From positions 1 to 64,000 of the forward strand of contig JALQPE010001047.1 of NCBI GenBank assembly GCA_030407315.1: a stretch of DNA of 64,000 nt, given 5' to 3'. A program made the position numbers and the translations under genes. Source of the DNA: Asparagopsis taxiformis (lineage: Eukaryota; Rhodophyta; Florideophyceae; Bonnemaisoniales; Bonnemaisoniaceae). Positions 53,957 through 64,000 of the stretch are shown here, in pieces; position 1 is the first letter of the stretch; the number at the start of each line of letters is the position of its first letter. The notes under the pieces were generated by a model. The model did no database searches. It saw only the letters and a program-made list of their open reading frames with translations, and had not been told where the DNA came from.

Positions 53957-56416
53957 TAAAAGTGCGTGGTAAGCAGAGGTCACCAATCTACAGTTCAGCA
54001 CCGTTTCAACGTACACCGTTTGTATTGTATGTGTGTCTATTCCACACAGACTAGGACAGCTCTTACTTAGCTCACTACTGCTACGCATCAATCGTTTCTC
54101 TCATTTGGTCTACCAAATTATGAGATAGTGCAGTACAATCTCACAAGGAAACACAGTGCTACAATGCTCTTTCCACTGCCTTCCATTCACTATTTTAGAG
54201 ATATAGCTGTACTTGCACTTGCAAAACTAGTTTCTCTGTTTAAACAGAGGGGTAGTGCATATTCACTCAATCTCAACACCATGGGCTTATCGCCAGCTCG
54301 AGAGAGGATCCTCTTTGTGCAGATTCAAAGTTTCATAGTATTATCCACACATGGTAACGAGTCTATGACGTGAAGGCTTGACGTCATACATGCAACTGCA
54401 CACTGCACGAGTACTTTCCATCATTCCATTCATTAATTCATGCATCTGTGCATCTTTTAGTCGCCAAATCATCCACCGGGCAATGTGCAGAGCTGATTTG
54501 GCAGAATCCTACCCGTTGCTAGCATGGATTTTCTCCAATAAAATGGGATACTCCTCGTCCTACCCAATCTATTACAGTGTTTTGATTACGACCATGATCT
54601 GATACTACTATTTGCGGTAAGCAAATTTCATCCGCATTTTGCAATCAATTTCGCCGACCTTCATCCCGTGATACTATTATGGACACCGCCGGTCAGGTCT
54701 CATTCTGGACACTTCATCAGTCACATCACTCGCACCCAATTGGCCAGGCCACCGCCGTAAAGATCAAATCAAAATTTTAAATGTGGTTTGGTGTCCTGAT
54801 ATATCATCGGCCTGATCTGCAATATTCCTCAAGTCTACCGCCTGCATGCCTACCTACCTTTCTATCTAATCCCCTAATCAAACCAGAGAATCCATCGACG
54901 CACTCATAATGCATCCAGCATGCAACATATATGATGATATGGTGAACACGCGCGCGCGCGCGCGCGCAAGTTTCGAGCTCACAGCCAGACAAATCACATC
55001 CCGTTCATTTCTATCTTCTGACCGGGTTTCTGGACCAAGCATCCATGGATATTGCTGGACGCAACGACAATCTCAAATGAGATTGCAATCAGTATTATAT
55101 GTGACCCGTACACAACATGAAATCAGTCTTTCAATCATGCTGTTTCTGGGCGACTGCAGCCAAAAATATCATTCCTTCTTCCACCTCCTTAATTGTCCTG
55201 GATATATTGGCTTCGCAGAAATCCCCTAAAATCCCCACATTCATGCACGCAACCCCTTGTGGCAGCGCATAAGGCAAATTGACTGTCTGCTAGCAATCCA
55301 GTACAACAAATACTACGTCACGCCATTTGCTTTGCAGTCATAGGTTGGTCCAGCTGCTAAATTGGCAGTTTCAAACTACACAAACCGTATGGTTCCTGTG
55401 GTGGTTTGAATCTGCCAAGTCAGCAGCAATATTGATCTCTGGTAAGTTTTATGCGCACATATATATCAGTATCCATGGTTCTACCATTAACTCTATGACG
55501 TTTCAACTACATGCAGTGGATCAACCGTTCTGGCGACATTTCGGAAGAGCTCTGCGTCTACTGTAAACTATCCAAACTATATTCGTCATCTAATTTCGTT
55601 CATTTCTGGGTTCCATTAACAGAACCGTTCATTTCCATACTGCTCCCAGTCCACGTTTGATTGATCGAAAAGCCACTCTATCGCTCAGAACAATCCATTA
55701 TTGTTGGATATATATAGAGCAAAAAATAACAGTTACAGTACTCAAGGTCCTGCAAGTACTATTTCCACGTGCTGACAACAATACTATTGCTGTCTCCGCG
55801 ATTAATCGCCCAGCACAGTATGAGAGGCAGAGCTTCTCCACGTTGCCTAGTCGACAGTCTACGTCATACTGTGTAAAACTGCTCTACATGTCCTAATTGC
55901 ACTTTTCATATCTGTTTCTGTCCGATTTTTGCCTTTCGTAACGATTATCAACAATCAATCCCGTCACGGCCATGTGCTCAATCATAATCCCCAAAGCCCA
56001 AAAACTCCTGGGTGATCTTTGAAATCACATGGTGTCATTGTATGCCATATCAACAACGTTTAATTTGTTATATTCCGAAAACTCCATAGTGAGCTCCAAT
56101 TCACCAAGTTCAGGTCAAGGATTATTGGTATGCATGGTTCATCTGGCACACCAGTAAACATCGACATGCAAGTGTTTCTTCGCCCAATCCGTTGGCACGT
56201 TCAGCTGCTATCTGGTTTCCACTCCCAGTCAATGTATCTATCTAACTAACTATCTATCTATCTATCTGTGAGGCGACCAGCCAGTTACGAGCAAAAACAC
56301 CATACTGGAAGAGTTCAACGGCTTCAGATGAGTTTTGCAACACAGTTTTCTGCTCCATCGCCCAATCCCCCGTGTTGTTCCGAGCGCAGAAGACCAGCAT
56401 TTAAGCGCGCATCGCA
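53957..56416. other. Upstream region of recombinase gene, copy C
   Basis: Equivalent of 14262-16721, resuming after the insertion. I noticed one substitution against copy A (55817 A, 16122 G). It holds the same (CG)n and CTAT runs. No gene seen. Confidence 0.6.
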
Positions 56417-59400
56417 ATGGACTGCTCGTCAGAATTTTTCCAACTGCTCACAGCAACGACAAAGCCCCTCCCGCACCAAAGCAACACACACACATCACAC
56501 ACATCTCACAACGAAATCCCCTCAATCCCCTACACTTTCCATCTTCTCAAACACCAGACTACGACCAGTCTATCAACAGTATTACTGACACAAGCCAACG
56601 GTCGGCCAATTCGAAGCTTAAAGGTAACGATGGAACAGCCACAGCGATCTTTTCGCACAAATCATTCCCATATCCACTACAACATTCTTCTCGACCTCGC
56701 ACTGTGCAGCCATGAGAAGTGTGGTCATGCACTAAAACTTTCCACTGTTTCGCGCCACCTCAGACAAGTCCACAACGAGTCTGCGCAAGCTGCTGCAGCG
56801 TTTCAGGCTGAAATAAGGAAAACTCAAAAATCTGATTATATTCCTGATACCAAACTTCCTCTTCGAGGCCGCTACCTCAACGCCGGTAAAGCGCAGCAGT
56901 CCCACCAAGAGTCAGATCATATGCTGTTTGCACTCCCATTTCTGCCAGTCCAAACGTGTTACAAGTGCCAACGATGCTTCAAAATTCATCGGACAATAGA
57001 GTCTGCAAAGAGGAATTGTCACGGTTGTACTACTGGTACTCATGTTAACCGTTCTATTCTCAATGAGCCTGCTGTGCAAGCGATGGCGGCAGAAGCAGTA
57101 AATGGTAATGCTGCTCAAAATTTCATGGCTATAAAGGCACAAACAATTTTTGGCGGAAAGAAATCAGCTCTATTCCAGGTCCTAGATGATTCGGCCGTCG
57201 ACCAAAACATTGCAGCAATTCTGCGAGCGCAAGAAGGATCTCCTCCGGCTGCTCCAGCAGCAGACCTCCTACGTGGCATGAATACTGACGTCACACATCT
57301 CGACGCTTTCCTCTCCGAGTCCAGATTTGATGCGCTCCTGGCGAGCAATCAACTTCCGATGCCCCAAGCATATGCTGCTGCTGCATGGATCTCCACGCCG
57401 GTTGCAACCGCTATCAGACGTCTCTTGGCTGCATACATTACCACTGCACAAAAGCTCTGTGCCGGCAACGTATACATCAAATCCCACACGTTTCTTGGAC
57501 ACCCTGTGCGACTAGCATTAACGCCAGAAACGTGCGATAAATACTCTTCTCATGTGTCACGCCTGCTGACATTTGCCATGCACCTGGTCTCAACCACAGC
57601 TGATACTACTGCCAGCGAGTCGGCAGAGGAAAATCAGCCCTGGAAAGAGGTTATCACAGAGGAACAAAGAGAGCTCATCAAAAGTCTTGAGAACAAAATG
57701 CGCAACGGTGGTAAAAATTGCCGCCCTGGTAGTGGAAAATACACTGATGATGATGATGGTATTGGTGGGAGCACATTGCAAAAATCTCAACTATCACGCC
57801 CTATTGCCACACTACACCGCTTCTTGCGGTCTGTGCTGTTTGATTCTTCACTTGCATCAAATAGGCTCATGCCATTGTTTGTAGCATGCACTGCTGTTCG
57901 GAGCAGCAATCACAGCCCGCAGAAAACATTTCGTTTCGCCACTGCCTCGGAAACGTCTCCTATTCTCGCCGCTATAAAGTATATGGCAAAAGTGTTCGTT
58001 GTCAATCATGTTTACGGTGGCCTAGAAAATGATCAGAGCCCCGAAAACACCAGCACCGATGTTCAAGCGGCTTGGGCTTGGGTACAGCACTGTACGTCGT
58101 CAAATGCGGACACTGGCATCATGTACATTTCCAACACACTGGCAAATTGCCATAGGCTGGCTCCAGCCGAGGGTCACCACATTCGATTCGTTATATGCCC
58201 GCTCCACAAGTGGTGCGGCCTTGTAGACGGGGTCGAGCTCTCACTGCAGCATCTGGGACAGCGGATTGGGGTACTGCAGGATAGTGCCTGGAAACTGATA
58301 CACACACATCTCCTATTCGGTCTCAAGATATCCAATGACTTTTGGAGCCTTTGCCACCAGCTGCAGGACATAATGTCAGATCGCACAGCGGGTCATTGGT
58401 TTGCTATGCATCCTTCAAACTATGACATGGTCACCAAGTGGAGAAATGCCTACCTCATTCATGTACAGCCCCAGCTATTCTGCAGAAACCCTGATGTTAG
58501 TGGTGATGGTCATGATGATGATGATGATGATGATGATGATGTTGCCCAAATGCATCCCACAGCTGTGCGCAAGTTCCTGCATCACTGCCAGAGTCTGCAG
58601 TCACTAATTTACACTCTGATACAGCTCACATCTGGTGGCCCAGCGCGCGCATCCGAGTATGCACCTCTGCAAGTTCGCAATACAACAACAACCGCACGCC
58701 ACATATACGTTTCGCAAGGGCAGATTCTCACGATCCAGTCGTATCATAAAGGAAGGACTATGGAGGATGGTTTGGGAAAGCCGGTAGCACGATTCCCAGA
58801 CTCTGTTTCTTCCGGCATTCTGCTCGTTTATTTGGTGCTCATACGTCCTATCGAACTATTAGCAACTGGAATGATGGAAAAACATACCCAACAGCAGCAG
58901 CAGCAGCGGAAGAAGAAGAAGAAAGAGTATCCTGGTTCTCGCACTGTTTCTGCGGCGGATATGGACCGTGAGGATGACAAACAAGATGAAACCAATGGTG
59001 ATGAAGATACAGGAAAGCATAGAGACTTTTTATTTAGACACTCTACTTTCGTATGCTCACCAGCACAGCTCCGGGAGCGATTCAGTTCACTGATGGAAAC
59101 TGTGGACATACCATTGGGAACAGTGCAGTATCGCCACTGGTACAGCGCTGCTGTGAAGCATTTCATTCCCTCCATTCTAGCTGCTGCAGATACAGATCGA
59201 GATGAACGTGGCATTGAGAATGTATCAAACGTAGTACAACTGCATAGGCAGAGCGGCCACACAGAGGCTACAGCCAATCAGAGGTACGGCGTTTCCACAG
59301 GAGATATTTCGCACATGACTGGTACACAGCTGCACATGTTCCGAGCAGCTAGTGAGATCTGGCATCGCGCATTGGGACTTCGTACCGGTCCTGCTGTTGG

Positions 59401-62068
59401 ATATCCTCATACGAGCACAGTCAACGTGGTGCATGAGAGTAGAGTGAGCAGAAATGCGGTTTCCTCAGATTCAATAACAACAAAAGCACCAGCACCAGCA
59501 GCTGCTGCTGCTGCCGCTTCTGCTGCTCCAGGTGCTCCAGGTGCTCAGACTTCAATGGACATAACGTACATTCGTGACAATATAAAACGGATACGGACAA
59601 GTTTGGAAGCTCTCATGTCCAGAATGCCCCCCTTCAAAAAGGGGATCAAGAGAAAGCGGGGCAGCAGCACTCGTCCGGAATCAGAGCAAAATTTTCCAAA
59701 CACTACTATTCCAATAGCGCCGGCGGGGGCTTCAAAGCGGCAAAAAAAATCAATGCTACAAAAACAATATTGCAATGAAGCTTTGATACAGCTGCAAAGA
59801 TTTCTACACAATTCCAGTGCCACCTTTCGGTCTTCGCAGCAAGAAGATGCGGTAGTTGCTGCGTTTCAAGGTGCCCATGACCATATTGTGGTGTTACCAA
59901 CGGGTGGCGGGAAATCCATGACGTTCATGCTGCCGGCGCTGGCAAAGCCAGACATGGTCTCGGTTGTCATTCTTCCCCTGATTTCATTGCAGCTAGACGT
60001 TCTGCGTCGTCTTGCCCAAGCTGGAATCCCAGCTACTCCATGGGCCAATCGGTTCCAGTTCGAGGCGCGCATCATTGTGGCTAGTGCTGAGCATGTATCG
60101 CACAGCAGCTACAAGGCATTCATTGCAGAAAAGTCTAAGCTCGGCCAGCTGCACGCTGTTTTCATTGATGAAGCACACCTCGTGTTTCAGCACGACTCAT
60201 TTCGGGGAGCCATGGCTCTTGTGCCGTCCAAGATTCGACCGGTCGGCACAGCGTGTCCCATATTCGCTCTGACAGCTACTTGTCCACCGCGTGCAGAGTT
60301 GGTTCTTTCCCAGGCTTGCGGCATGCGTAGTCCAGTTACAATCCGCAGTACGACGACACGCTCAAATGTTGCATACACTGTACAATGCACGACATCTTTG
60401 CAGCAGCACCAACAGGACCACAATCTTTTCGTCCTCACTAGTCGGCACATATCACGAATTCTAGAAAAACAGCGGCAACTTCACAAACCGCAGGCCTCAA
60501 AACACAGTCGCACAAGTAGTACTCGAATCATAGTGTACGTGCAGACGCGGGAACGAGTGCATGCAGCGTGCGGTCATTTGGCAAAGGCATGCCCACAGGC
60601 TTCCTTTGTTCTCTACCATGCTGGTCTTCCACTTTATATGCGACAGTCTGCAATGGAATTGTTTTGTGCAAATACATGCAGAAACAATGATGGTTCTGAT
60701 GCTGCTATTGGTCTTCCCAGTGATACCAACGGTCGATCAGCAGACTCCCACAGAGCAGTGCAAGACAAACCTATTGTCATGGTTGCAACTTCTGCTTTTG
60801 GATGCGGTATAGACTACCCGGAGGTGCGTGCTGTGATTCATTGTGGCTTACCTCAAACACTTTTAGACTTTCTGCAAGAAAGCGGAAGAGCTGGTCGTGA
60901 TGGTAAGCGCTGTGAATCTATTCTGCTGGCTGCAGATGTGTACCAGATGAACGAAGAACAATTGAGCGATAATAACAATGATACTAATGTGCCTCGACCA
61001 GGTAATAGTCTAGGGGACCCAAGGCTCCTGGTACAAAGTAAGGTAGCTTGTCGTCGTTGGGTACTCGACTCTTTCGCTGATGGAAACCACACAGACCAGA
61101 CCTGCATTCAGCGTGAGCTTACGCCGTGTGATTTGTGCACTACCAGCACCAGTGATGGCAGCAGCAGCAGCAACAGTAATAGTAAGGATGGCGAGGAGCT
61201 GGAGCATGGAAAGGTGCGGCTGGAGGAGCCAGACATCGCTGCAGCAGCTGCTGCTCAGCATCGCCAGTCACAATTTCAGTCTGCACCTCCTCCATCTTCA
61301 ATGAACCTGGCTCGGCCTGAAAGTAGCTTAAAGCCAACACCAACGAGAAAAACATCAAATGGGATTGATACAAAGAGGGCACAGGCTGAGACAGCGGGAG
61401 CGTCTACAATCGAACAGAGTCGTTCAGGGCTTTGTCCTGCACCGACGGCGAAGAAATTAGATCCCGTTTCGGTGGCCGCACTGTCTCCGTTTGACCTTGG
61501 AACACTTGCTAGGCAATGCTCTGCCAATGCAGGAGATGCTGCAAGTGAAAAGCATGCCAACAGTGTCGAGGTTGCTGTAAAGCAGGCCAATGATGTACGT
61601 ATGACCAGCAGTCTACTCGATCATACGTGTGTTCCGTGTACTGTTCGACAGAAACGCAACGTGCGTCACACTACAGAGCGTCCGGCATGTTTTGGGTCTC
61701 GTTGCTTACGTTGTGCTTCAGCGGGTCATCGTGCGGCCAACTGCCCACTCAAGCTCATTTCGTCTACAAGGAAAGGCGGTGGATGTTACCAGTGCTCTAT
61801 CGGGATGATAGCTGGACAAGTTGTGCATCCGGTTGGTGTATACGGGAAGAAGTGCTGCCCCATCAAAAAGCTCATGGCAATGTGTATAATGGCTTGGGAA
61901 GACAAAGCGTTGCGTGCGAGCATATATGCCCATGCTGCGGAAACGAGAAGGTTCTCTGATACCGTTGATTTTACAAATTGGCTGCGAGGTTCCGGGAACA
62001 ATTCCGAGTTCGGTCTCGGTTGCATGGTCCACTGGCTTGACAAAACCTTACACCTAGCTGTTCCTTGA
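56417..62068 (+). CDS. C2H2-tyrosine recombinase-RecQ helicase fusion, copy C (complete)
   Basis: Intact 1,883-aa gene matching copy B, except His instead of Tyr near residue 1839 (61931 C), where it agrees with copy A. All recombinase residues (R744, K778, H907, H948, Y957) and helicase motifs are kept. The high quality here contrasts with the indel-rich 34.7-42.07 kb stretch, supporting the view that the latter is poor consensus rather than decay. The alternative start at M72 corresponds to 56630. Confidence 0.9.
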   Translation: MDCSSEFFQLLTATTKPLPHQSNTHTSHTSHNEIPSIPYTFHLLKHQTTTSLSTVLLTQANGRPIRSLKVTMEQPQRSFRTNHSHIHYNILLDLALCSHEKCGHALKLSTVSRHLRQVHNESAQAAAAFQAEIRKTQKSDYIPDTKLPLRGRYLNAGKAQQSHQESDHMLFALPFLPVQTCYKCQRCFKIHRTIESAKRNCHGCTTGTHVNRSILNEPAVQAMAAEAVNGNAAQNFMAIKAQTIFGGKKSALFQVLDDSAVDQNIAAILRAQEGSPPAAPAADLLRGMNTDVTHLDAFLSESRFDALLASNQLPMPQAYAAAAWISTPVATAIRRLLAAYITTAQKLCAGNVYIKSHTFLGHPVRLALTPETCDKYSSHVSRLLTFAMHLVSTTADTTASESAEENQPWKEVITEEQRELIKSLENKMRNGGKNCRPGSGKYTDDDDGIGGSTLQKSQLSRPIATLHRFLRSVLFDSSLASNRLMPLFVACTAVRSSNHSPQKTFRFATASETSPILAAIKYMAKVFVVNHVYGGLENDQSPENTSTDVQAAWAWVQHCTSSNADTGIMYISNTLANCHRLAPAEGHHIRFVICPLHKWCGLVDGVELSLQHLGQRIGVLQDSAWKLIHTHLLFGLKISNDFWSLCHQLQDIMSDRTAGHWFAMHPSNYDMVTKWRNAYLIHVQPQLFCRNPDVSGDGHDDDDDDDDDVAQMHPTAVRKFLHHCQSLQSLIYTLIQLTSGGPARASEYAPLQVRNTTTTARHIYVSQGQILTIQSYHKGRTMEDGLGKPVARFPDSVSSGILLVYLVLIRPIELLATGMMEKHTQQQQQQRKKKKKEYPGSRTVSAADMDREDDKQDETNGDEDTGKHRDFLFRHSTFVCSPAQLRERFSSLMETVDIPLGTVQYRHWYSAAVKHFIPSILAAADTDRDERGIENVSNVVQLHRQSGHTEATANQRYGVSTGDISHMTGTQLHMFRAASEIWHRALGLRTGPAVGYPHTSTVNVVHESRVSRNAVSSDSITTKAPAPAAAAAAASAAPGAPGAQTSMDITYIRDNIKRIRTSLEALMSRMPPFKKGIKRKRGSSTRPESEQNFPNTTIPIAPAGASKRQKKSMLQKQYCNEALIQLQRFLHNSSATFRSSQQEDAVVAAFQGAHDHIVVLPTGGGKSMTFMLPALAKPDMVSVVILPLISLQLDVLRRLAQAGIPATPWANRFQFEARIIVASAEHVSHSSYKAFIAEKSKLGQLHAVFIDEAHLVFQHDSFRGAMALVPSKIRPVGTACPIFALTATCPPRAELVLSQACGMRSPVTIRSTTTRSNVAYTVQCTTSLQQHQQDHNLFVLTSRHISRILEKQRQLHKPQASKHSRTSSTRIIVYVQTRERVHAACGHLAKACPQASFVLYHAGLPLYMRQSAMELFCANTCRNNDGSDAAIGLPSDTNGRSADSHRAVQDKPIVMVATSAFGCGIDYPEVRAVIHCGLPQTLLDFLQESGRAGRDGKRCESILLAADVYQMNEEQLSDNNNDTNVPRPGNSLGDPRLLVQSKVACRRWVLDSFADGNHTDQTCIQRELTPCDLCTTSTSDGSSSSNSNSKDGEELEHGKVRLEEPDIAAAAAAQHRQSQFQSAPPPSSMNLARPESSLKPTPTRKTSNGIDTKRAQAETAGASTIEQSRSGLCPAPTAKKLDPVSVAALSPFDLGTLARQCSANAGDAASEKHANSVEVAVKQANDVRMTSSLLDHTCVPCTVRQKRNVRHTTERPACFGSRCLRCASAGHRAANCPLKLISSTRKGGGCYQCSIGMIAGQVVHPVGVYGKKCCPIKKLMAMCIMAWEDKALRASIYAHAAETRRFSDTVDFTNWLRGSGNNSEFGLGCMVHWLDKTLHLAVP

Positions 62069-62614
62069 TATCAAAACAGTTTACTGCTGCCATACAGTCC
62101 CTTATTACGCTCCGTGATTGACTACCATAAAATAGACAAGAGCGAGCTCGGTTGCTAGAGCTCGTCCAGAAATAAAGTCCCCTAAACATTCGTTCACTCC
62201 ACGACTCCCCTTATCCCCCTAATGATCGCATCCTCTCTCTACCGCTCTCCACTCGTTCAGTATTCATATTCAGATATAAAATCCCCACAGCCCCTAGCTG
62301 TGAGCATAAGGGCTGGAATCCCCCTATACACACACACACACACACAATCCCAGAGCCCCACTACCACACCTACAACTACTACTACAATGTATCGGGCCTG
62401 GACTTTGGCCCCGGGATAGAATAGTATAGGAATTTTTCGTTTCCACCGTTAAAATATGCACCGGAATAGGAATTACATTCAACTAGACTGGCTAGACTGG
62501 TTGCAGTTTGTTTACAGTCAACTGCATTTTGCATGCTAGTTGAAGGATATAAATATGCCTACTTGTCCAGCGCGCGCGATGACACGTTAACGTGTGCGAT
62601 CCTGAAAATGTATT
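62069..62614. other. Convergent intergenic spacer, copy C
   Basis: Same as 2429-2974, with AATAAA at 62171 and the att-like repeat. No gene seen. Confidence 0.7.
62381..62432 (+). repeat. 52-bp att-like direct repeat, site 1 after recombinase copy C
   Basis: Identical to 2741-2792 and 22686-22737. Confidence 0.55.
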
Positions 62615-64000
62615 CTAGCATTCCCAGCAATTATAATCATTGTGATACTCTATATACAGCTCTTCTCCGGCTTCAATATCTCGCAATGCTCGCACGACCA
62701 CCAGTTCTGGTGACTCCAGCATGTCGGCTTGCAGAAAACCGTGCTGCAGGTCTTCCACAATGCATACATTTGCCTCTCGATTCTCCGTTCCTTCATCATC
62801 ATCCAATCTTCTTGGGTCGTTAATAAAACGAGCACAGCAGAACGGTGCCGGATAGATGTACACTGAGTGCTCAGCTCCACGACTACATTTTGCTCGTTGT
62901 GCAACACCCACCCCATACTTTTCAAAGCTTCTCCTGCCCACTTGCAGTACACCACGCCCGTATGAAACGTCTCTCTTACCATTTTTCACTTCAGCCGACG
63001 AAAGGTCAGTATACAACACAGTGCCGTAGTACGCACAGATGCGCTCTCCACGTGACAACTTCTTCCGTGTAAACAGTCCCAGCCCCGACCATTGATGCTG
63101 AATTAGTGATTGTTTCACCTCGAGGCTCAATGTGCAAGCTTCAAATGCTCTGAGCGTGCTTTCTGGCATTGATTCAAACCACTGTCTCAATGACAGGGGC
63201 CACTCATCCGGGCGTCCAGTGTACATCATGCTATTCTCACTGCTCTGTGCAGTACCATTGTCACCACCGTTCATACTACTACTAGTTCCAAGCGGTTCAT
63301 GATGAGCAGTTATAGTTGTTTGACAAAGAAACCGATGCAAATAGTCTGGAAGCTTTTGATACATTACGAGGCCGTCGGGTGCACGCAGTTGACAAACTGC
63401 AGTGGATAGTCGTCGTTGCTGTAGCGGGTGATCCAGAAACTGTGAAGCGCAATGGTGGGCTTCCGTGTCACCTCGAATGGTACTTTTCAAGTCCAGTAGC
63501 TGTCTTGCAAAAGTTTCATACACCAACGGCATTGCACATGTAATACATTCCTTGTCCAGGTCGCATCCAACAAACACGCGATGTTCGCTAATTTCCATGC
63601 ACGCCCGGGCTGTAGAGAGTGTGCCAGCAAACATGTCAGCAACAATATCTCCAGGCCTCGAGTACCTCTCGATCAGCTCCTTCAGAGTCGAAACTTTCTT
63701 TTGCGTTGGACATAGTAAAGTCTGGCCGACTAGTCTGCTGTTGCTCTTTGTGCGTGCATCCCTGTCATCGTCTGCTGCTCCCAACAATGTTCCATTAGAT
63801 GTTCGTATGTTCTTCCATATATAGTCGTCATTGAAGTGCAGAGATGTGACATTTTCCGTAATCAAATTCGAGTGTGCGAAATATGTTGACTGGACATGAC
63901 CGTAAAGTTTGTAGCAAACCATATTGGCAATAGTTTCCTGGTCTGCACCGCGCTGTTTCCAAAAGTGAAGAGCACCGTTCCATATATTGACATGACTGAG
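62615..64000 (-). CDS. DNA methyltransferase-SET fusion protein, copy C (C-terminal part, runs off the window)
   Basis: The reading frame is open to the right edge, so the gene continues beyond 64000. The part seen covers about residues 801-1261: CPTQKK, ADMFAGT, GCDLD and the complete SET domain. One substitution is seen (63515 T for A), changing Asp962 to Glu just after methyltransferase motif I. The ATG at 63922 is internal, not the start. Confidence 0.85.
   Translation of the reverse strand, partial: LSHVNIWNGALHFWKQRGADQETIANMVCYKLYGHVQSTYFAHSNLITENVTSLHFNDDYIWKNIRTSNGTLLGAADDDRDARTKSNSRLVGQTLLCPTQKKVSTLKELIERYSRPGDIVADMFAGTLSTARACMEISEHRVFVGCDLDKECITCAMPLVYETFARQLLDLKSTIRGDTEAHHCASQFLDHPLQQRRLSTAVCQLRAPDGLVMYQKLPDYLHRFLCQTTITAHHEPLGTSSSMNGGDNGTAQSSENSMMYTGRPDEWPLSLRQWFESMPESTLRAFEACTLSLEVKQSLIQHQWSGLGLFTRKKLSRGERICAYYGTVLYTDLSSAEVKNGKRDVSYGRGVLQVGRRSFEKYGVGVAQRAKCSRGAEHSVYIYPAPFCCARFINDPRRLDDDEGTENREANVCIVEDLQHGFLQADMLESPELVVVRALRDIEAGEELYIEYHNDYNCWEC

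Noticed and set aside
1..64000. Bacterial or plasmid origin suggested by ParB, methyltransferase and iterons
   Set aside because: SET domain, C2H2 finger, long low-complexity linkers, AATAAA signals, splice-like borders and large non-coding gaps point to a eukaryotic nuclear genome.

Overview
The window is eukaryotic nuclear DNA of about 47-50% GC (estimated by eye), filled by a tandem array of a large mobile-element-like unit. Three very long intronless genes (4-5.7 kb) recur in a fixed order with a period of 19,945 bp. There are no bacterial operons or ribosome-binding sites. Spliceosomal-type signals (GTAAGT...AG) occur in an inserted segment at 42-54 kb. I cannot name the species. The architecture of the recombinase/helicase gene recalls large genes I associate mainly with fungi, and an intron-poor alga is also possible.

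Unit layout, from copies A and B: (1) a 1,883-aa gene on + joining C2H2/Cys-rich zinc fingers, a tyrosine recombinase, a RecQ-like helicase and a CCHC zinc knuckle (3' part at 2-2428; complete at 16722-22373 and 56417-62068). (2) A 1,261-aa gene on - joining an N4/N6-type DNA methyltransferase to a C-terminal SET domain (2975-6760, 22920-26705, and partial at 62615-64000). (3) A 1,375-aa gene on + joining a ParB-like nuclease fold to a C-terminal 2-oxoglutarate/Fe(II) dioxygenase fold (7823-11950, 27768-31895, and a frameshifted copy at 35756-39877). (4) A 4.8-kb non-coding tail with paired hairpins, ten 18-bp iterons, short direct repeats, a 52-bp att-like repeat and a 35-bp minisatellite. 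The 52-bp repeat also follows gene 1, so it flanks the block holding genes 2 and 3.

The second half is disturbed in three ways. Positions 33241-34680 are a base-by-base blend of two unrelated parts of the unit (the tail and the 5' part of the methyltransferase gene). This is almost certainly an assembly or consensus artefact that has swallowed about 12 kb. The following copy, 34.7-42.07 kb, differs from A and B almost only by short insertions and deletions, as expected for unpolished sequence. At 42073-53956 an 11,884-bp segment with terminal inverted repeats and a TA target duplication interrupts the tail. The empty site is seen intact in copy A. That insert holds subterminal 43-bp and 24-bp arrays, a minus-strand array of 12-nt and 27-nt segments bounded by splice signals, and a large imperfect inverted repeat (45057-47223 / 49850-52512) built from about 0.5-kb modules with hairpins.

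Functional reading (inference): gene 1 would catalyse excision, integration or amplification. Genes 2 and 3 look like a DNA/chromatin modifying pair: a DNA methyltransferase fused to a histone-methyltransferase-type domain, and a nuclease-like DNA-binding module fused to an oxygenase that could oxidise bases or protein side chains. Together they suggest a large tyrosine-recombinase element that carries its own epigenetic writer and possible eraser. No capsid or polymerase gene is seen.
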